From assembly GCA_900618065.1 (NCBI GenBank), contig UYIL01000003.1, positions 1,674,001 to 1,738,000 of the forward strand: 64,000 nucleotides of DNA, read 5' to 3'. The first letter of the stretch is position 1. Each line of letters begins with the position of its first letter. The stretch comes from Streptococcus thermophilus. GTDB lineage: Bacteria > Actinomycetota > Actinomycetes > Mycobacteriales > Mycobacteriaceae. A program made the translations under genes and the position numbers. Positions 1 through 8,281 of the stretch are shown here, in pieces. The notes below the pieces were generated by a model. That model was given only the letters and a program-made list of their open reading frames with translations. It did not search any database and had not been told where the DNA came from.

Positions 1-255
1 GCCGCGAAGCGCGACATCCCCGTGCACATGTACACCCCGTCCGAGGTCAAAAAGGCGGTCTCCGGCAACGGGCGCGCGGACAAGAAGCAAATGACATCCA
101 TGATCACCCGCATTCTTGGTCTGGGCGCTCCGCCAAAACCTGCCGACGCAGCTGATGCTTTGGCAATTGCCGTGTGCCATTGCTGGCGCGCCCCGTTGCT
201 CGCCCGCGGCAACGCTGCGGCGTTGGCTTTGAACTCCACCACAGGGAAGGCGTAG
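1..255 (+). CDS. ruvC: Crossover junction endodeoxyribonuclease RuvC, C-terminal part (5' truncated by window)
   Basis: Only the last 84 codons are inside the window; the frame is open from base 1 to the TAG at 253-255. RuvC is the dimeric nuclease that resolves Holliday junctions after RuvAB branch migration. The visible part holds the family's last catalytic acidic motif, [13 protein letters not shown], and the conserved stretch [20 protein letters not shown] before it. The gene ends 7 bases before the ruvA start, giving the usual ruvC-ruvA-ruvB order. The tail after the motif ([17 protein letters not shown]) is variable in the family. The upstream end cannot be judged. Confidence 0.95.
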   Translation, partial: AAKRDIPVHMYTPSEVKKAVSGNGRADKKQMTSMITRILGLGAPPKPADAADALAIAVCHCWRAPLLARGNAAALALNSTTGKA

Positions 256-262
256 TGAACCC

Positions 263-886
263 ATGATCGATTCGCTCAACGGTGAGGTCATCTCCATCGG
301 CTTGGACCACGCGGTCATTGAATGCGCGGGCGTGGGGTACCGTTTCCTGGCCCCGCCGCCGACGCTGGCCCGTCTCGTCCGCGGGGAAACCACCCGCGTG
401 CTGACAACCTTGGTGGTCCGCGAAGACGACATGACGCTATACGGCTTCACCGACGATGACGCACGCAGCATGTTCCACCGTTTGACCGCGGTCTCAGGGC
501 TCGGACCCAAACTGGCTATTGCAGCGCTGTCGGTGTTCACCCCCGCTGAGTTAGCAGCCCACATTACTTCGGGCGACGCGAAGACGATCCAGTCGATTCC
601 GGGTGTGGGTAAGAAAATGGCGGACCGCATGGTGCTCGAGCTCAAAGATAAACTCCAGGGGCTCTACCCGGGGGCATTGGAAGCAGCGGCGCCGGAAAGC
701 GGTGGGGAAGTGCCGCTGTCAAGCGGAGGCTCGTTCGCGACCGAGCAGGTCGTGGAAGCGCTCGTCGGCTTGGGCTTCCCGGACAAAAGTGCGCGGACCG
801 CGGTGGATGCCGTCGCGGCGGAGAACGACGGTGCTGAATCTTCTGTCTTGCTGCGCGCGGCGCTGAACCGATTGGGGAAGAAGTAA
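263..886 (+). CDS. ruvA: Holliday junction DNA helicase subunit RuvA
   Basis: A 207-residue protein of normal RuvA length. RuvA tetramers bind the four-way junction and load RuvB rings on opposite arms. Residues 1-62 form the OB-fold domain (MIDSLNGEVISIGLDHAVIE). Two helix-hairpin-helix motifs follow at about 77-89 (VSGLGPKLAIAAL) and 112-127 (IPGVGKKMADRMVLEL). The C-terminal RuvB-binding domain lies at about 160-200 (EQVVEALVGLGFPDKSA). The ATG at 263 is 7 bases after the ruvC stop, and the TAA directly abuts the ATG of ruvB, so the three genes are probably co-transcribed and translationally coupled. Confidence 0.97.
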   Translation: MIDSLNGEVISIGLDHAVIECAGVGYRFLAPPPTLARLVRGETTRVLTTLVVREDDMTLYGFTDDDARSMFHRLTAVSGLGPKLAIAALSVFTPAELAAHITSGDAKTIQSIPGVGKKMADRMVLELKDKLQGLYPGALEAAAPESGGEVPLSSGGSFATEQVVEALVGLGFPDKSARTAVDAVAAENDGAESSVLLRAALNRLGKK

Positions 887-1963
887 ATGTCGGACGTGGA
901 AAAGACCGAGTTCGAACTTCCGCCGGAGCTTGCCCGCCAGGTCAATTCGCCTATAGACGCGACTGAGCACACCGAGGAACGCGACTTCGAAAAGACTCTG
1001 CGCCCAAAGTCTATTGACGAGTTCATTGGTCAACCGAAAGTCCGCCAACAGCTCGGGCTGGTGCTGGAAGGAGCGAAGAAGCGCAGCGTTGTTCCCGACC
1101 ATATTCTCTTGTCAGGTCCGCCCGGGTTGGGTAAAACGACGATGGCGATGATCGTGGCGCAGGAGCTGGGGACGTCGCTGCGCATGACATCGGGGCCTGC
1201 GCTGGAACGCGCCGGAGATCTCGCGGCGATGCTGTCGAACCTCATGGAGGGAGACGTGCTCTTCATCGACGAGATTCACCGCATCGCTCGACCTGCTGAA
1301 GAGATGCTGTACATGGCGATGGAGGATTTCCGCATTGACGTCATCGTCGGCAAAGGCCCCGGCGCGACATCGATCCCGCTGGACATTCCGCCGTTCACGC
1401 TCGTGGGTGCCACCACCCGCGCGGGCATGCTCACCGGTCCGCTGCGCGACCGTTTCGGCTTCACCGCACAGATGGAGTTCTACGACGTTGACGATTTGAC
1501 CCGTGTGATCATGCGCGCGGCAACCATTCTTGGCGTTGACATAGACCGCGACGCGGCGGTGGAGATCGGCTCCCGCTCGCGCGGCACACCTCGTATTGCT
1601 AACCGTCTGCTGCGCCGCGTGCGCGACTGGGCTGAGGTCAACGGCGATGGCCGCGTCACGGTGGATGCGGCGCAGCAGGCGCTGGAGGTCTTCGACGTCG
1701 ATGAACTCGGGCTTGACCGCCTTGACCGTGCAGTGCTGGAAACTTTGATCAAATCCCATGGTGGTGGCCCGGTGGGTGTGTCCACGTTGGCGATTGCGGT
1801 CGGGGAGGAGCCATCCACAGTGGAAGAGGTCTGCGAACCGTACCTTGTTCGCGCTGGTTTGATGGCACGCACCGGTCGTGGGCGTGTGGCCACCGCGGCG
1901 GCTTGGCACCACCTCGGAATGACGCCGCCACCGGAGGCGCCGGGGCAGCTCCATCTGTACTGA
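887..1963 (+). CDS. ruvB: Holliday junction branch-migration ATPase RuvB
   Basis: A 358-residue AAA+ motor that pulls DNA through the RuvA-bound junction. Walker A is GPPGLGKTT at 77-85 and Walker B is VLFIDEIHR at 124-132. The GATTRAGML sensor region and LRDRFGF follow, and a winged-helix DNA-binding domain occupies roughly 270-345. The N-terminal 30 residues are acidic and variable, as in other corynebacterial RuvB. The start codon touches the ruvA stop codon (TAAATG), which fixes the start and argues for coupling. Translation ends 25 bases before yajC. Confidence 0.97.
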   Translation: MSDVEKTEFELPPELARQVNSPIDATEHTEERDFEKTLRPKSIDEFIGQPKVRQQLGLVLEGAKKRSVVPDHILLSGPPGLGKTTMAMIVAQELGTSLRMTSGPALERAGDLAAMLSNLMEGDVLFIDEIHRIARPAEEMLYMAMEDFRIDVIVGKGPGATSIPLDIPPFTLVGATTRAGMLTGPLRDRFGFTAQMEFYDVDDLTRVIMRAATILGVDIDRDAAVEIGSRSRGTPRIANRLLRRVRDWAEVNGDGRVTVDAAQQALEVFDVDELGLDRLDRAVLETLIKSHGGGPVGVSTLAIAVGEEPSTVEEVCEPYLVRAGLMARTGRGRVATAAAWHHLGMTPPPEAPGQLHLY

Positions 1964-1988
1964 CAGGGCTATGCCACAATGAGGAGCC

Positions 1989-2366
1989 ATGGATTTGATT
2001 CTTCTGCTCCTAGTTTTCGCTCTGTTCGCGCTGCCCATGATTGTGATGTCGCGTGTGAACCGCAAACGTATTGCCGATGCAAAGCAGCTGCAGGCATCCG
2101 CGAAGCCCGGGGACCGCATCCTCACGGTGTCCGGGTTCTACGCAGAGATCGTCGGCGGTACCGAGCAGACGGTGGAGGTGGAACTCGCCCCGGGCACTGT
2201 CGTGACAATGGACCGTGCTGGCGTAATGAAGATCCTCGGTGATGAGACTACCGAGCCGGCCGCGATCCCCGACGCTGAAGGCGCTGACGGCGCTAACGTT
2301 GCTGATGTAGGTGATGTCAAGCACTCCGAGAGCGTCGAAGAACCGGAGCGAGATCCGCGTCCGTAA
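1989..2366 (+). CDS. yajC: Preprotein translocase subunit YajC
   Basis: A 125-residue small membrane protein. An N-terminal transmembrane helix (residues 2-19, DLILLLLVFALFALPMIV) is followed by the YajC core, with KPGDRILTVSGFYAEIVGG at about 38-56. The C-terminal tail from about residue 85 is acidic and low in complexity, a common variation in actinobacteria. YajC associates with SecD and SecF and supports SecYEG-dependent export and membrane insertion. A GAGGAG-type ribosome binding site lies just before the ATG. secD begins 142 bases downstream, so yajC probably shares the ruv-sec transcription unit, though a separate secD promoter in that gap is possible. Confidence 0.93.
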   Translation: MDLILLLLVFALFALPMIVMSRVNRKRIADAKQLQASAKPGDRILTVSGFYAEIVGGTEQTVEVELAPGTVVTMDRAGVMKILGDETTEPAAIPDAEGADGANVADVGDVKHSESVEEPERDPRP

Positions 2367-2508
2367 CACGTGGCTGGAACCGGCTTATTCAAATCCGGAT
2401 CCATGCCGTACGATCACTTTTTGAATATTTCCCCGTCATGTCTCCGAACCGTCACGGTCTACGAAGCAGGGCGGGCTTGACGCAGCAGGTAATGAGGAGA
2501 GCACGTAC

Positions 2509-4602
2509 GTGACTTCGAAGACTTCCAAGAGACGAGCTTCCCGCGAGGGAGGATCGAAACGGGCGTGGCCGGCACGTGCGCTGGCTCTGTTCGCGCTCAT
2601 TGTCGTGGCTACCTATGCTCTGGTGTTCTTCACCGGGGATAGGGCGGCTACGCCGAAGCTGGGTATTGATCTGCAGGGCGGTACCCGCGTCACGCTGGTG
2701 CCCCAAGGTGAGCAGCCCACTCAGGAACAGCTCGACCAGGCCCGCACCATTTTGGAGAACCGTGTCAACGGTATGGGCGTATCCGACGCGTCTGTCGTCG
2801 TGGATGGGAACACCCTCGTGATCACCGTTGCCGGTGAGGATACGTCCGAAGTGCGCAACATCGGCCAAACCTCCCAGTTGATGTTCCGCCCTGTTGGCCA
2901 GCAAAGCCCGATGATTGACCAGAAGTCCTTTCCTAACGTGTTCGGCGAGATGGCCAATCGCTGGGTCGAATACCGCGTGCTCACCCCTGAAGAAGCTGAG
3001 ACCACGGTCAAGCAGTTCGCTGACGGCATGAACGAGCAGATCGAGGCAATGAAGAAGGCCCAAGAGCAACAGGGCGGCGAAGTCCCGGAAGGCATGGAGA
3101 TACCGGAGCCGATTGAGGCGCCGAAGATCACTGCCAAGCCGAAGCCAGAACCCGACAACACCCTTGAGGCGTCTGACTTGCGTCAGGAGACCACGGAGAT
3201 GCTCCGTGAAGACCGTCAGTCTGATGACCCGACGAAGCTCCAGGCCGCGACCATTATGATGCAGGCGCTGTGCACTCCGAAGGGGGAGGATGGCACTGTT
3301 CCCGCTGATCCGTTGGCGGGGACCGACGACCCGACGAAGCCGCTTGTGACGTGCGATGCCAGCGGCGGCCAGCCGATGCTGCTGGAGGCCGTGCCACTGC
3401 TGCAAGGCGTAGAGGACCCTGAGGGGCCGCGCCTGACCGGTAGTGAGATTGACACAAACCGTCCGATCACGGGCGGATTCAACCCGCAGACGGGCCAGAT
3501 GGAGATCAACTTCGCCTTCAAACAGGACGGCGAGTTCAACGGTTCGTCCACCTGGGCTGAGCTGACGGGTGCCATGGTGGGCCAGCAGGTCGCCATCACG
3601 CTGGACTCGCAGGTCATCTCGGCCCCGCAGATTCAGTCGCCTACTCCGGTCGGTTCCGCGACCTCCATCACCGGTCAGTTCACCGAGGAAGAAGCAGAAA
3701 CGCTGGCGAACAACCTGCGCTACGGTGCCTTGCCGTTGTCTTTCGCCGGTGAGAACGGCGAACCGGGTGGTACTGCGATGACAGTTCCGCCGTCACTGGG
3801 TGTCGCCTCCCTCAACGCGGGCATCATTGCAGGTCTCGTCGGCCTGTTGCTCGTGGCAGCCTACGTTTTCTACTACTACCGACTGTTCGGGGTGATCTCC
3901 CTGTTCACGCTGTTCGCCGCTGGTGCCTTGGTCTACGGTGCCCTCGTGCTGCTGGGGCGCTGGATCGGCTACACACTCGACCTGTCGGGTGTGGCCGGTT
4001 TGGTCATCGGTATCGGTACCACCGCTGACTCCTTCGTGGTGCTCTACGAACGCATCAAGGATGAGGTCCGCCGTGGTAGAACCTTGCGCTCTGCAACCCT
4101 CAATGGTTGGGATCGTGCAAAGGACACCATTGTCACCGGTAACATTGTCACGCTCATCGGTGCTGTGGTGATCTACCTTCTCGCCGTCGGTGAGGTCAAG
4201 GGCTTCGCCTTCACCATGGGTCTGACCACGGTCTTCGACTTGCTAGTCACCTTCCTGGTCACGGCTCCGCTGATGATCCTCGCCTCCCGGAACCCGTTCT
4301 GGGCGAAGCCGGCTGTCAACGGCATGGGCAAAGCATTTGAGGTAGCACGGTCCAAGAACGCCAAACCGGTCAAGTCGCCGCGCCGCGCCAAGCAACCAGC
4401 ACTCGTCGGTGCCGGTGCTCCGTCAGCCGTGGATGAGGACCTAGAGGCCGACGAGTTCAAGATCGTCGAGAGGTCCGAGGACACCACCGGCGTCCCGGTC
4501 AGCGACTCGGATCCGAGTACTGCGCCCCGTAGCGCCGCTCCTTCTAGCGGCAGCACCCGCTTCACCGCAGGCAGCAATGAGGAAGAGAAAGAGGAGAAGT
4601 AA
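2509..4602 (+). CDS. secD: Protein translocase subunit SecD
   Basis: A 697-residue RND-family membrane protein that uses proton motive force with SecF to pull exported proteins off the translocon. The first transmembrane helix is at about 27-45. The diagnostic GIDLQGGTRVTLVP follows at about 53-66, then the large periplasmic P1 region, then five helices at about 430-600 (VAGLVIGIGTTADSFVVLYERI is the conserved TM4 region, split here between IGIGTT and ADSF). The protein is longer than typical SecD because of a Glu/Lys/Pro-rich insertion at about 165-260 and a charged tail of about 80 residues. The start is GTG at 2509, preceded by GAGGAG. secF starts 2 bases after the stop. Confidence 0.95.
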   Translation: MTSKTSKRRASREGGSKRAWPARALALFALIVVATYALVFFTGDRAATPKLGIDLQGGTRVTLVPQGEQPTQEQLDQARTILENRVNGMGVSDASVVVDGNTLVITVAGEDTSEVRNIGQTSQLMFRPVGQQSPMIDQKSFPNVFGEMANRWVEYRVLTPEEAETTVKQFADGMNEQIEAMKKAQEQQGGEVPEGMEIPEPIEAPKITAKPKPEPDNTLEASDLRQETTEMLREDRQSDDPTKLQAATIMMQALCTPKGEDGTVPADPLAGTDDPTKPLVTCDASGGQPMLLEAVPLLQGVEDPEGPRLTGSEIDTNRPITGGFNPQTGQMEINFAFKQDGEFNGSSTWAELTGAMVGQQVAITLDSQVISAPQIQSPTPVGSATSITGQFTEEEAETLANNLRYGALPLSFAGENGEPGGTAMTVPPSLGVASLNAGIIAGLVGLLLVAAYVFYYYRLFGVISLFTLFAAGALVYGALVLLGRWIGYTLDLSGVAGLVIGIGTTADSFVVLYERIKDEVRRGRTLRSATLNGWDRAKDTIVTGNIVTLIGAVVIYLLAVGEVKGFAFTMGLTTVFDLLVTFLVTAPLMILASRNPFWAKPAVNGMGKAFEVARSKNAKPVKSPRRAKQPALVGAGAPSAVDEDLEADEFKIVERSEDTTGVPVSDSDPSTAPRSAAPSSGSTRFTAGSNEEEKEEK

Positions 4603-4604
4603 CA

Positions 4605-5837
4605 ATGACTACCTCCGTGAACGCTCACGACAACGGAGCGGCTACCTCCGATTCGGCCGCTGCGGCGCAGCACGAGACCCAGCCCACGCAGGCCGCGTCG
4701 GCCAAGGGTGCGGAGCGCCTGTATGAGGGCTCCGGTGCGATCGACTTCATTGGCCGTTCGAAGCTGTGGTACATGATCACCCTCGCACTCCTGGTGATCT
4801 CGATTGCGGCCATGCTCATCCGCGGTTTCAACTTGGGTATTGACTTCGAAGGCGGTACGAAGATGAGCATGCCCGCCGGCGATCTCGTGGCTGAGCAGGT
4901 GGAGGAAACCTTCATCGACGCCACGGGTGTCACCCCGGAACTGACCCAGATCGTCGGCGCCGGTGAGGCGCGTTCGCTGGAGATCAACTCCGAACATCTC
5001 ACTCAGGAGCAGATCGACGCAGCTCGTTTGGCCATTTACGAGCAGCACCAGCCGAAGGACGCCGCCGGCGAACCGACCCCGGACGCGATCGGCGACTCGA
5101 CGGTGTCGGAGTCCTGGGGTTCCACAATCACCCAGCGCATGGTCCTGTCAATGGTCATCTTCCTCATTGCGGCCGCTGCCTACGTGGCCATCCGTTTGCA
5201 GCGCAACATGGCAATCGCAGCCATGGCCGCATTGCTTATCGACGGCATTATCATCATGGGCATCTACTCGCTCTTCGGCCTCGAAGTCACCCCGGCGATG
5301 ATCATTGGTCTGCTGACCGTGTTGACGTTCTCGATTTACGACACTGTCATCGTCTTCGACAAGGTCAAGGAGAATACGGAAGGGGTCTTGGACTCGCGTC
5401 GGTCGACGTACGCGGAGGAAGCCAACTTGGCAGTGAATCAGACGGTGATGCGTTCCATCTCCACCTCCGTCATCTCCGCTCTGCCGATCATCGCGCTGAT
5501 GATCGTAGCTGTGTGGATGCTTGGCGTGGGCACCTTGCAGGATTTGGCGCTCATCCAGCTCATTGGGGTGGTGGAAGGCATTTTCTCCTCCCTGTTCTTG
5601 GCCACTCCGCTGCTGGTCAGTCTGACCAACATGCAGGGCAAATACAAGCAGCACAACCAGGCTGTGGCGCTATACCGCGCCGGCGGGTCCGACGTGGACG
5701 GCGGAGTGAATGCGGATGCCGCCGGTGGAAGAACGAAACGCACCGTGGCATCCCCGGTGTCGGCGGCCGCCTACAACGAGGTGGACATGGACGCGGCGCG
5801 AATAACTACCACGTCATGGAGGCCGAACCAGCGCTAG
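4605..5837 (+). CDS. secF: Protein translocase subunit SecF
   Basis: A 410-residue partner of SecD. A helix at about 58-75 is followed by the hallmark GIDFEGGTKM, a short extracytoplasmic domain and five more helices at about 175-340. The conserved SIYDTVIVFDKVKEN lies between TM4 and TM5. The N-terminal 45 residues are Ala/Thr/Gln-rich and variable, and the C-terminal 60 residues are hydrophilic. The ATG at 4605 sits two bases after the secD stop with GAGGAG upstream inside secD, so the two subunits are made together. A 63-base gap separates secF from dciAE. Confidence 0.95.
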   Translation: MTTSVNAHDNGAATSDSAAAAQHETQPTQAASAKGAERLYEGSGAIDFIGRSKLWYMITLALLVISIAAMLIRGFNLGIDFEGGTKMSMPAGDLVAEQVEETFIDATGVTPELTQIVGAGEARSLEINSEHLTQEQIDAARLAIYEQHQPKDAAGEPTPDAIGDSTVSESWGSTITQRMVLSMVIFLIAAAAYVAIRLQRNMAIAAMAALLIDGIIIMGIYSLFGLEVTPAMIIGLLTVLTFSIYDTVIVFDKVKENTEGVLDSRRSTYAEEANLAVNQTVMRSISTSVISALPIIALMIVAVWMLGVGTLQDLALIQLIGVVEGIFSSLFLATPLLVSLTNMQGKYKQHNQAVALYRAGGSDVDGGVNADAAGGRTKRTVASPVSAAAYNEVDMDAARITTTSWRPNQR

Positions 5838-5900
5838 CGGGCCGGCTCGTCGCTTCGAGCTCGAACGCTAAGTAAAAGGCCCGGAAAGAAGGGAGCTACC

Positions 5901-7601
5901 GTGAGGTGGAACCGAGGAAAGCAGGTTGCGGCCGTACTAGCTGTGTCTGCGATGGTCTTGAGTGGTTGCGGCGAAACGAAGGAGAATTCCGCCGGCAAAG
6001 AAGCTCTGGATTCCTTTGGCTACCAGCTGTCAGACCCGCTGGTGACCACGAATGCAGGATCGAATGTCGGTGATTCCCTGAAGATGCAGCGCCTGTCTGG
6101 TCGCGTCTTTCCCGGTGTTTTCGTTCCGGGACCGTCCGGCCAACGCATCCCCAACACTGACCTTATGGAGACCCAGGTCCTGCCTGGGCCGCAGCGGCAG
6201 GTTGTGTACACCATATCTGACAAGGCCGTGTTCTCTGACGGCGAGCCGGTGACGTGCGACGATTACACCTTGGCGTACACGGCTGGTGCGAACCCGCACA
6301 TCTTCTCTTCCCACATGCCGCAGATGCAGCAGGTGGAGCAGGTTGACTGTCAGCCGGGCGCAAAAGAGTTCACGGTCGTGTTCGAGGAAGGCAAGGGCGG
6401 CCGCTGGCGCGAACTCTTCGGTGCTGGCACTGTGCTGCCTGCGCACGCGATTGCGCGCAAGCTGGGCATGGACAAGCCGCAGCTGACTACTGCGCTGCAG
6501 GACATGAATGAGGATGTCCTGACGAAGACAGCGGATGTGTGGCGTTACGGCTTCACCATGGCTGGATTCGACCCTGAGCTTCAGGTGTCCTTTGGCCCGT
6601 ACAGGATTGAGGGCGTGGGCGAAGGGGGCGAGGTCACTTTAGTCCCCAACGAGAACTACTACGGAGACCCGCCAGAACTGAGCCGGATCGTGGTCTGGCC
6701 GCCATCGAAGGATTCAACTCAACTTCAGGATGTCGGTGCGCTCATGGTCGCTGACCTGAACGACCATAACCCGGAATGGTTCCACGCTGATCCGGTACCA
6801 GATGAGGGTGCACACGCCGACGACGCCATGGCCGGTGACGATCCGAACGACACGGAAGCAGCGGATGAAGGTCAGCCCGCAGAGGACGGTGACGCTCCGG
6901 AGAATCATCAGGAGCTGCAGACTGTGATCGGGGAAATGACGGACACTTTGGTATTTGCCGACGCAGGCCCATGGGCGACCAAAGAGAACCGTCAGGCGTT
7001 GTCCAAGTGCATTGATAATAGGGCGGTGGCGGAGGCGTCGTCACGCGTTGCCGGCATTGAAGTTCCCGTATCGCCGGTGCATGTGCTTAACCACAACGAT
7101 CCCTTGGCGCGCCGCCTGGGGGATATTGCGAACCCGCACATAGAGCAGAACATCGAGGAAGCGCGATCTGCGTCGGGCCTCGAGCTGCGCGTGGGGTACG
7201 CGACTCCGAGCCCGCGCATGCAGGCGATGGTTGAGGAGATCAAGAAAGCGTGCGAGCCTGCGGGTATCACCGTGACCGACGTGGCGGGGCACGGAAAAAC
7301 ACGGGCTGACCTGATGAAGCTTGAACCGGCTTGGAATGATCGTGCCGAAACTGAACCGATCGATGCGTACCTTGGCGCTGTGGACCCGATGAGCGAGTAT
7401 GACACGTCTAACGCCCGCTCGGGAGAGCTGCGTAGCTTGCGCACTGAGGAGCAGCGTCTGTGGGATGAAGTGCCGTCGATTCCGCTGTCGGCGCAGCCGC
7501 GGACGTTTGTCGTGGACAAAAACATCCAGAACGTCGTGGTCTACACTGGCCCTGTCGGGATCGGCTGGAACATGGACCGCTGGCTGGTTCCCGGTTTGTA
7601 A
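5901..7601 (+). CDS. dciAE: Peptide-type ABC solute-binding lipoprotein DciAE
   Basis: A 566-residue exported lipoprotein: signal peptide MRWNRGKQVAAVLAVSAMV with lipobox LSGC and the lipidated Cys at residue 23. The mature part matches family 5 solute-binding proteins (DppA/OppA type), for example FSDGEPVTCDDYTLAYTAG and SFGPYRIEGV. About residues 295-345 form a very acidic Asp/Glu/Ala insertion that probably loops out. No permease or ATPase gene lies beside it. The gene sits between secF and apt-rel, the position known for dciAE in Corynebacterium glutamicum. Start GTG at 5901 has an AAGGGAG site. Its transport partner is unknown from this window. Confidence 0.85.
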   Translation: MRWNRGKQVAAVLAVSAMVLSGCGETKENSAGKEALDSFGYQLSDPLVTTNAGSNVGDSLKMQRLSGRVFPGVFVPGPSGQRIPNTDLMETQVLPGPQRQVVYTISDKAVFSDGEPVTCDDYTLAYTAGANPHIFSSHMPQMQQVEQVDCQPGAKEFTVVFEEGKGGRWRELFGAGTVLPAHAIARKLGMDKPQLTTALQDMNEDVLTKTADVWRYGFTMAGFDPELQVSFGPYRIEGVGEGGEVTLVPNENYYGDPPELSRIVVWPPSKDSTQLQDVGALMVADLNDHNPEWFHADPVPDEGAHADDAMAGDDPNDTEAADEGQPAEDGDAPENHQELQTVIGEMTDTLVFADAGPWATKENRQALSKCIDNRAVAEASSRVAGIEVPVSPVHVLNHNDPLARRLGDIANPHIEQNIEEARSASGLELRVGYATPSPRMQAMVEEIKKACEPAGITVTDVAGHGKTRADLMKLEPAWNDRAETEPIDAYLGAVDPMSEYDTSNARSGELRSLRTEEQRLWDEVPSIPLSAQPRTFVVDKNIQNVVVYTGPVGIGWNMDRWLVPGL

Positions 7602-7662
7602 CCTTGAGCTCCCGTACAGCTGTTATTCGCCCGAGCAATCCACGTAAGGACGCTGTCGTACC

Positions 7663-8271
7663 GTGAAAACCCCTGCCAACAACCCCGATGAAGCACTCGC
7701 TCACGAGCACGGCAGTGAGCCGAAGTACCGTAGCGCACGTGAGGCGCTGGCCGATAAGATGCGCTATGTGCAGGATTTTCCGGAAGAGGGAGTCCTGTTC
7801 GAGGATTTGACGCCGGTGCTTGCGGACGGTGATGCACTGCACATCGTCATTGAAGAAATGGCCCAGGCTTCCCGGAACCTCGGTGCGGACATGATCGGTG
7901 GCCTTGATGCCCGCGGCTTTCTGCTCGGTTCAGCGGTGGCCTATGACATGGGGGTGGGCATTCTGGCGATCCGTAAGAAGGGCAAGCTGCCGCCGCCAGT
8001 GATCAGCGAGGAGTACTCGCTCGAGTATGGCGAAGCAGCGTTGGAAATCCCGGCGGAGGGCATGAATGTCGAGGGCAAACGCATTGTGCTTGTCGACGAT
8101 GTGTTGGCCACCGGTGGCACCCTTGTCGCCGCTCGCCACTTGATCGAGCGCGCTGGCGGCACTGTCGCTGGTTGCGTGGTCGTGCTCGAAGTGTCCGATC
8201 TGGGTGGGCGTGAACGTCTGGGCAATGTTCCGCTTGTGGTCATTAACAGCGGTGAGCCGGACGCAGCCTAG
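7663..8271 (+). CDS. apt: Adenine phosphoribosyltransferase
   Basis: A 202-residue purine-salvage enzyme converting adenine and PRPP to AMP. The conserved core starts near residue 30 ([18 protein letters not shown]). The PRPP-binding motif [14 protein letters not shown] lies at about 144-157. The protein is about 20-25 residues longer than most family members because of a hydrophilic N-terminus, so a start downstream of the GTG at 7663 cannot be excluded; an AAGGAC site lies 11 bases before that GTG. It is followed 9 bases later by rel, whose own promoter is embedded in the end of apt. The secF-dciAE-apt-rel order is conserved in corynebacteria. Confidence 0.93.
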   Translation: MKTPANNPDEALAHEHGSEPKYRSAREALADKMRYVQDFPEEGVLFEDLTPVLADGDALHIVIEEMAQASRNLGADMIGGLDARGFLLGSAVAYDMGVGILAIRKKGKLPPPVISEEYSLEYGEAALEIPAEGMNVEGKRIVLVDDVLATGGTLVAARHLIERAGGTVAGCVVVLEVSDLGGRERLGNVPLVVINSGEPDAA

Positions 8272-8281
8272 AATGACCGTA
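8269..8281 (+). promoter_or_regulatory. -10 element for a leaderless rel transcript
   Basis: TAGAAT at 8269-8274 overlaps the apt stop codon. Six bases separate it from the A of the rel ATG at 8281. No Shine-Dalgarno sequence precedes the ATG. This fits transcription starting at the first base of the start codon, which is frequent in corynebacteria. No good -35 is visible. Confidence 0.6.
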
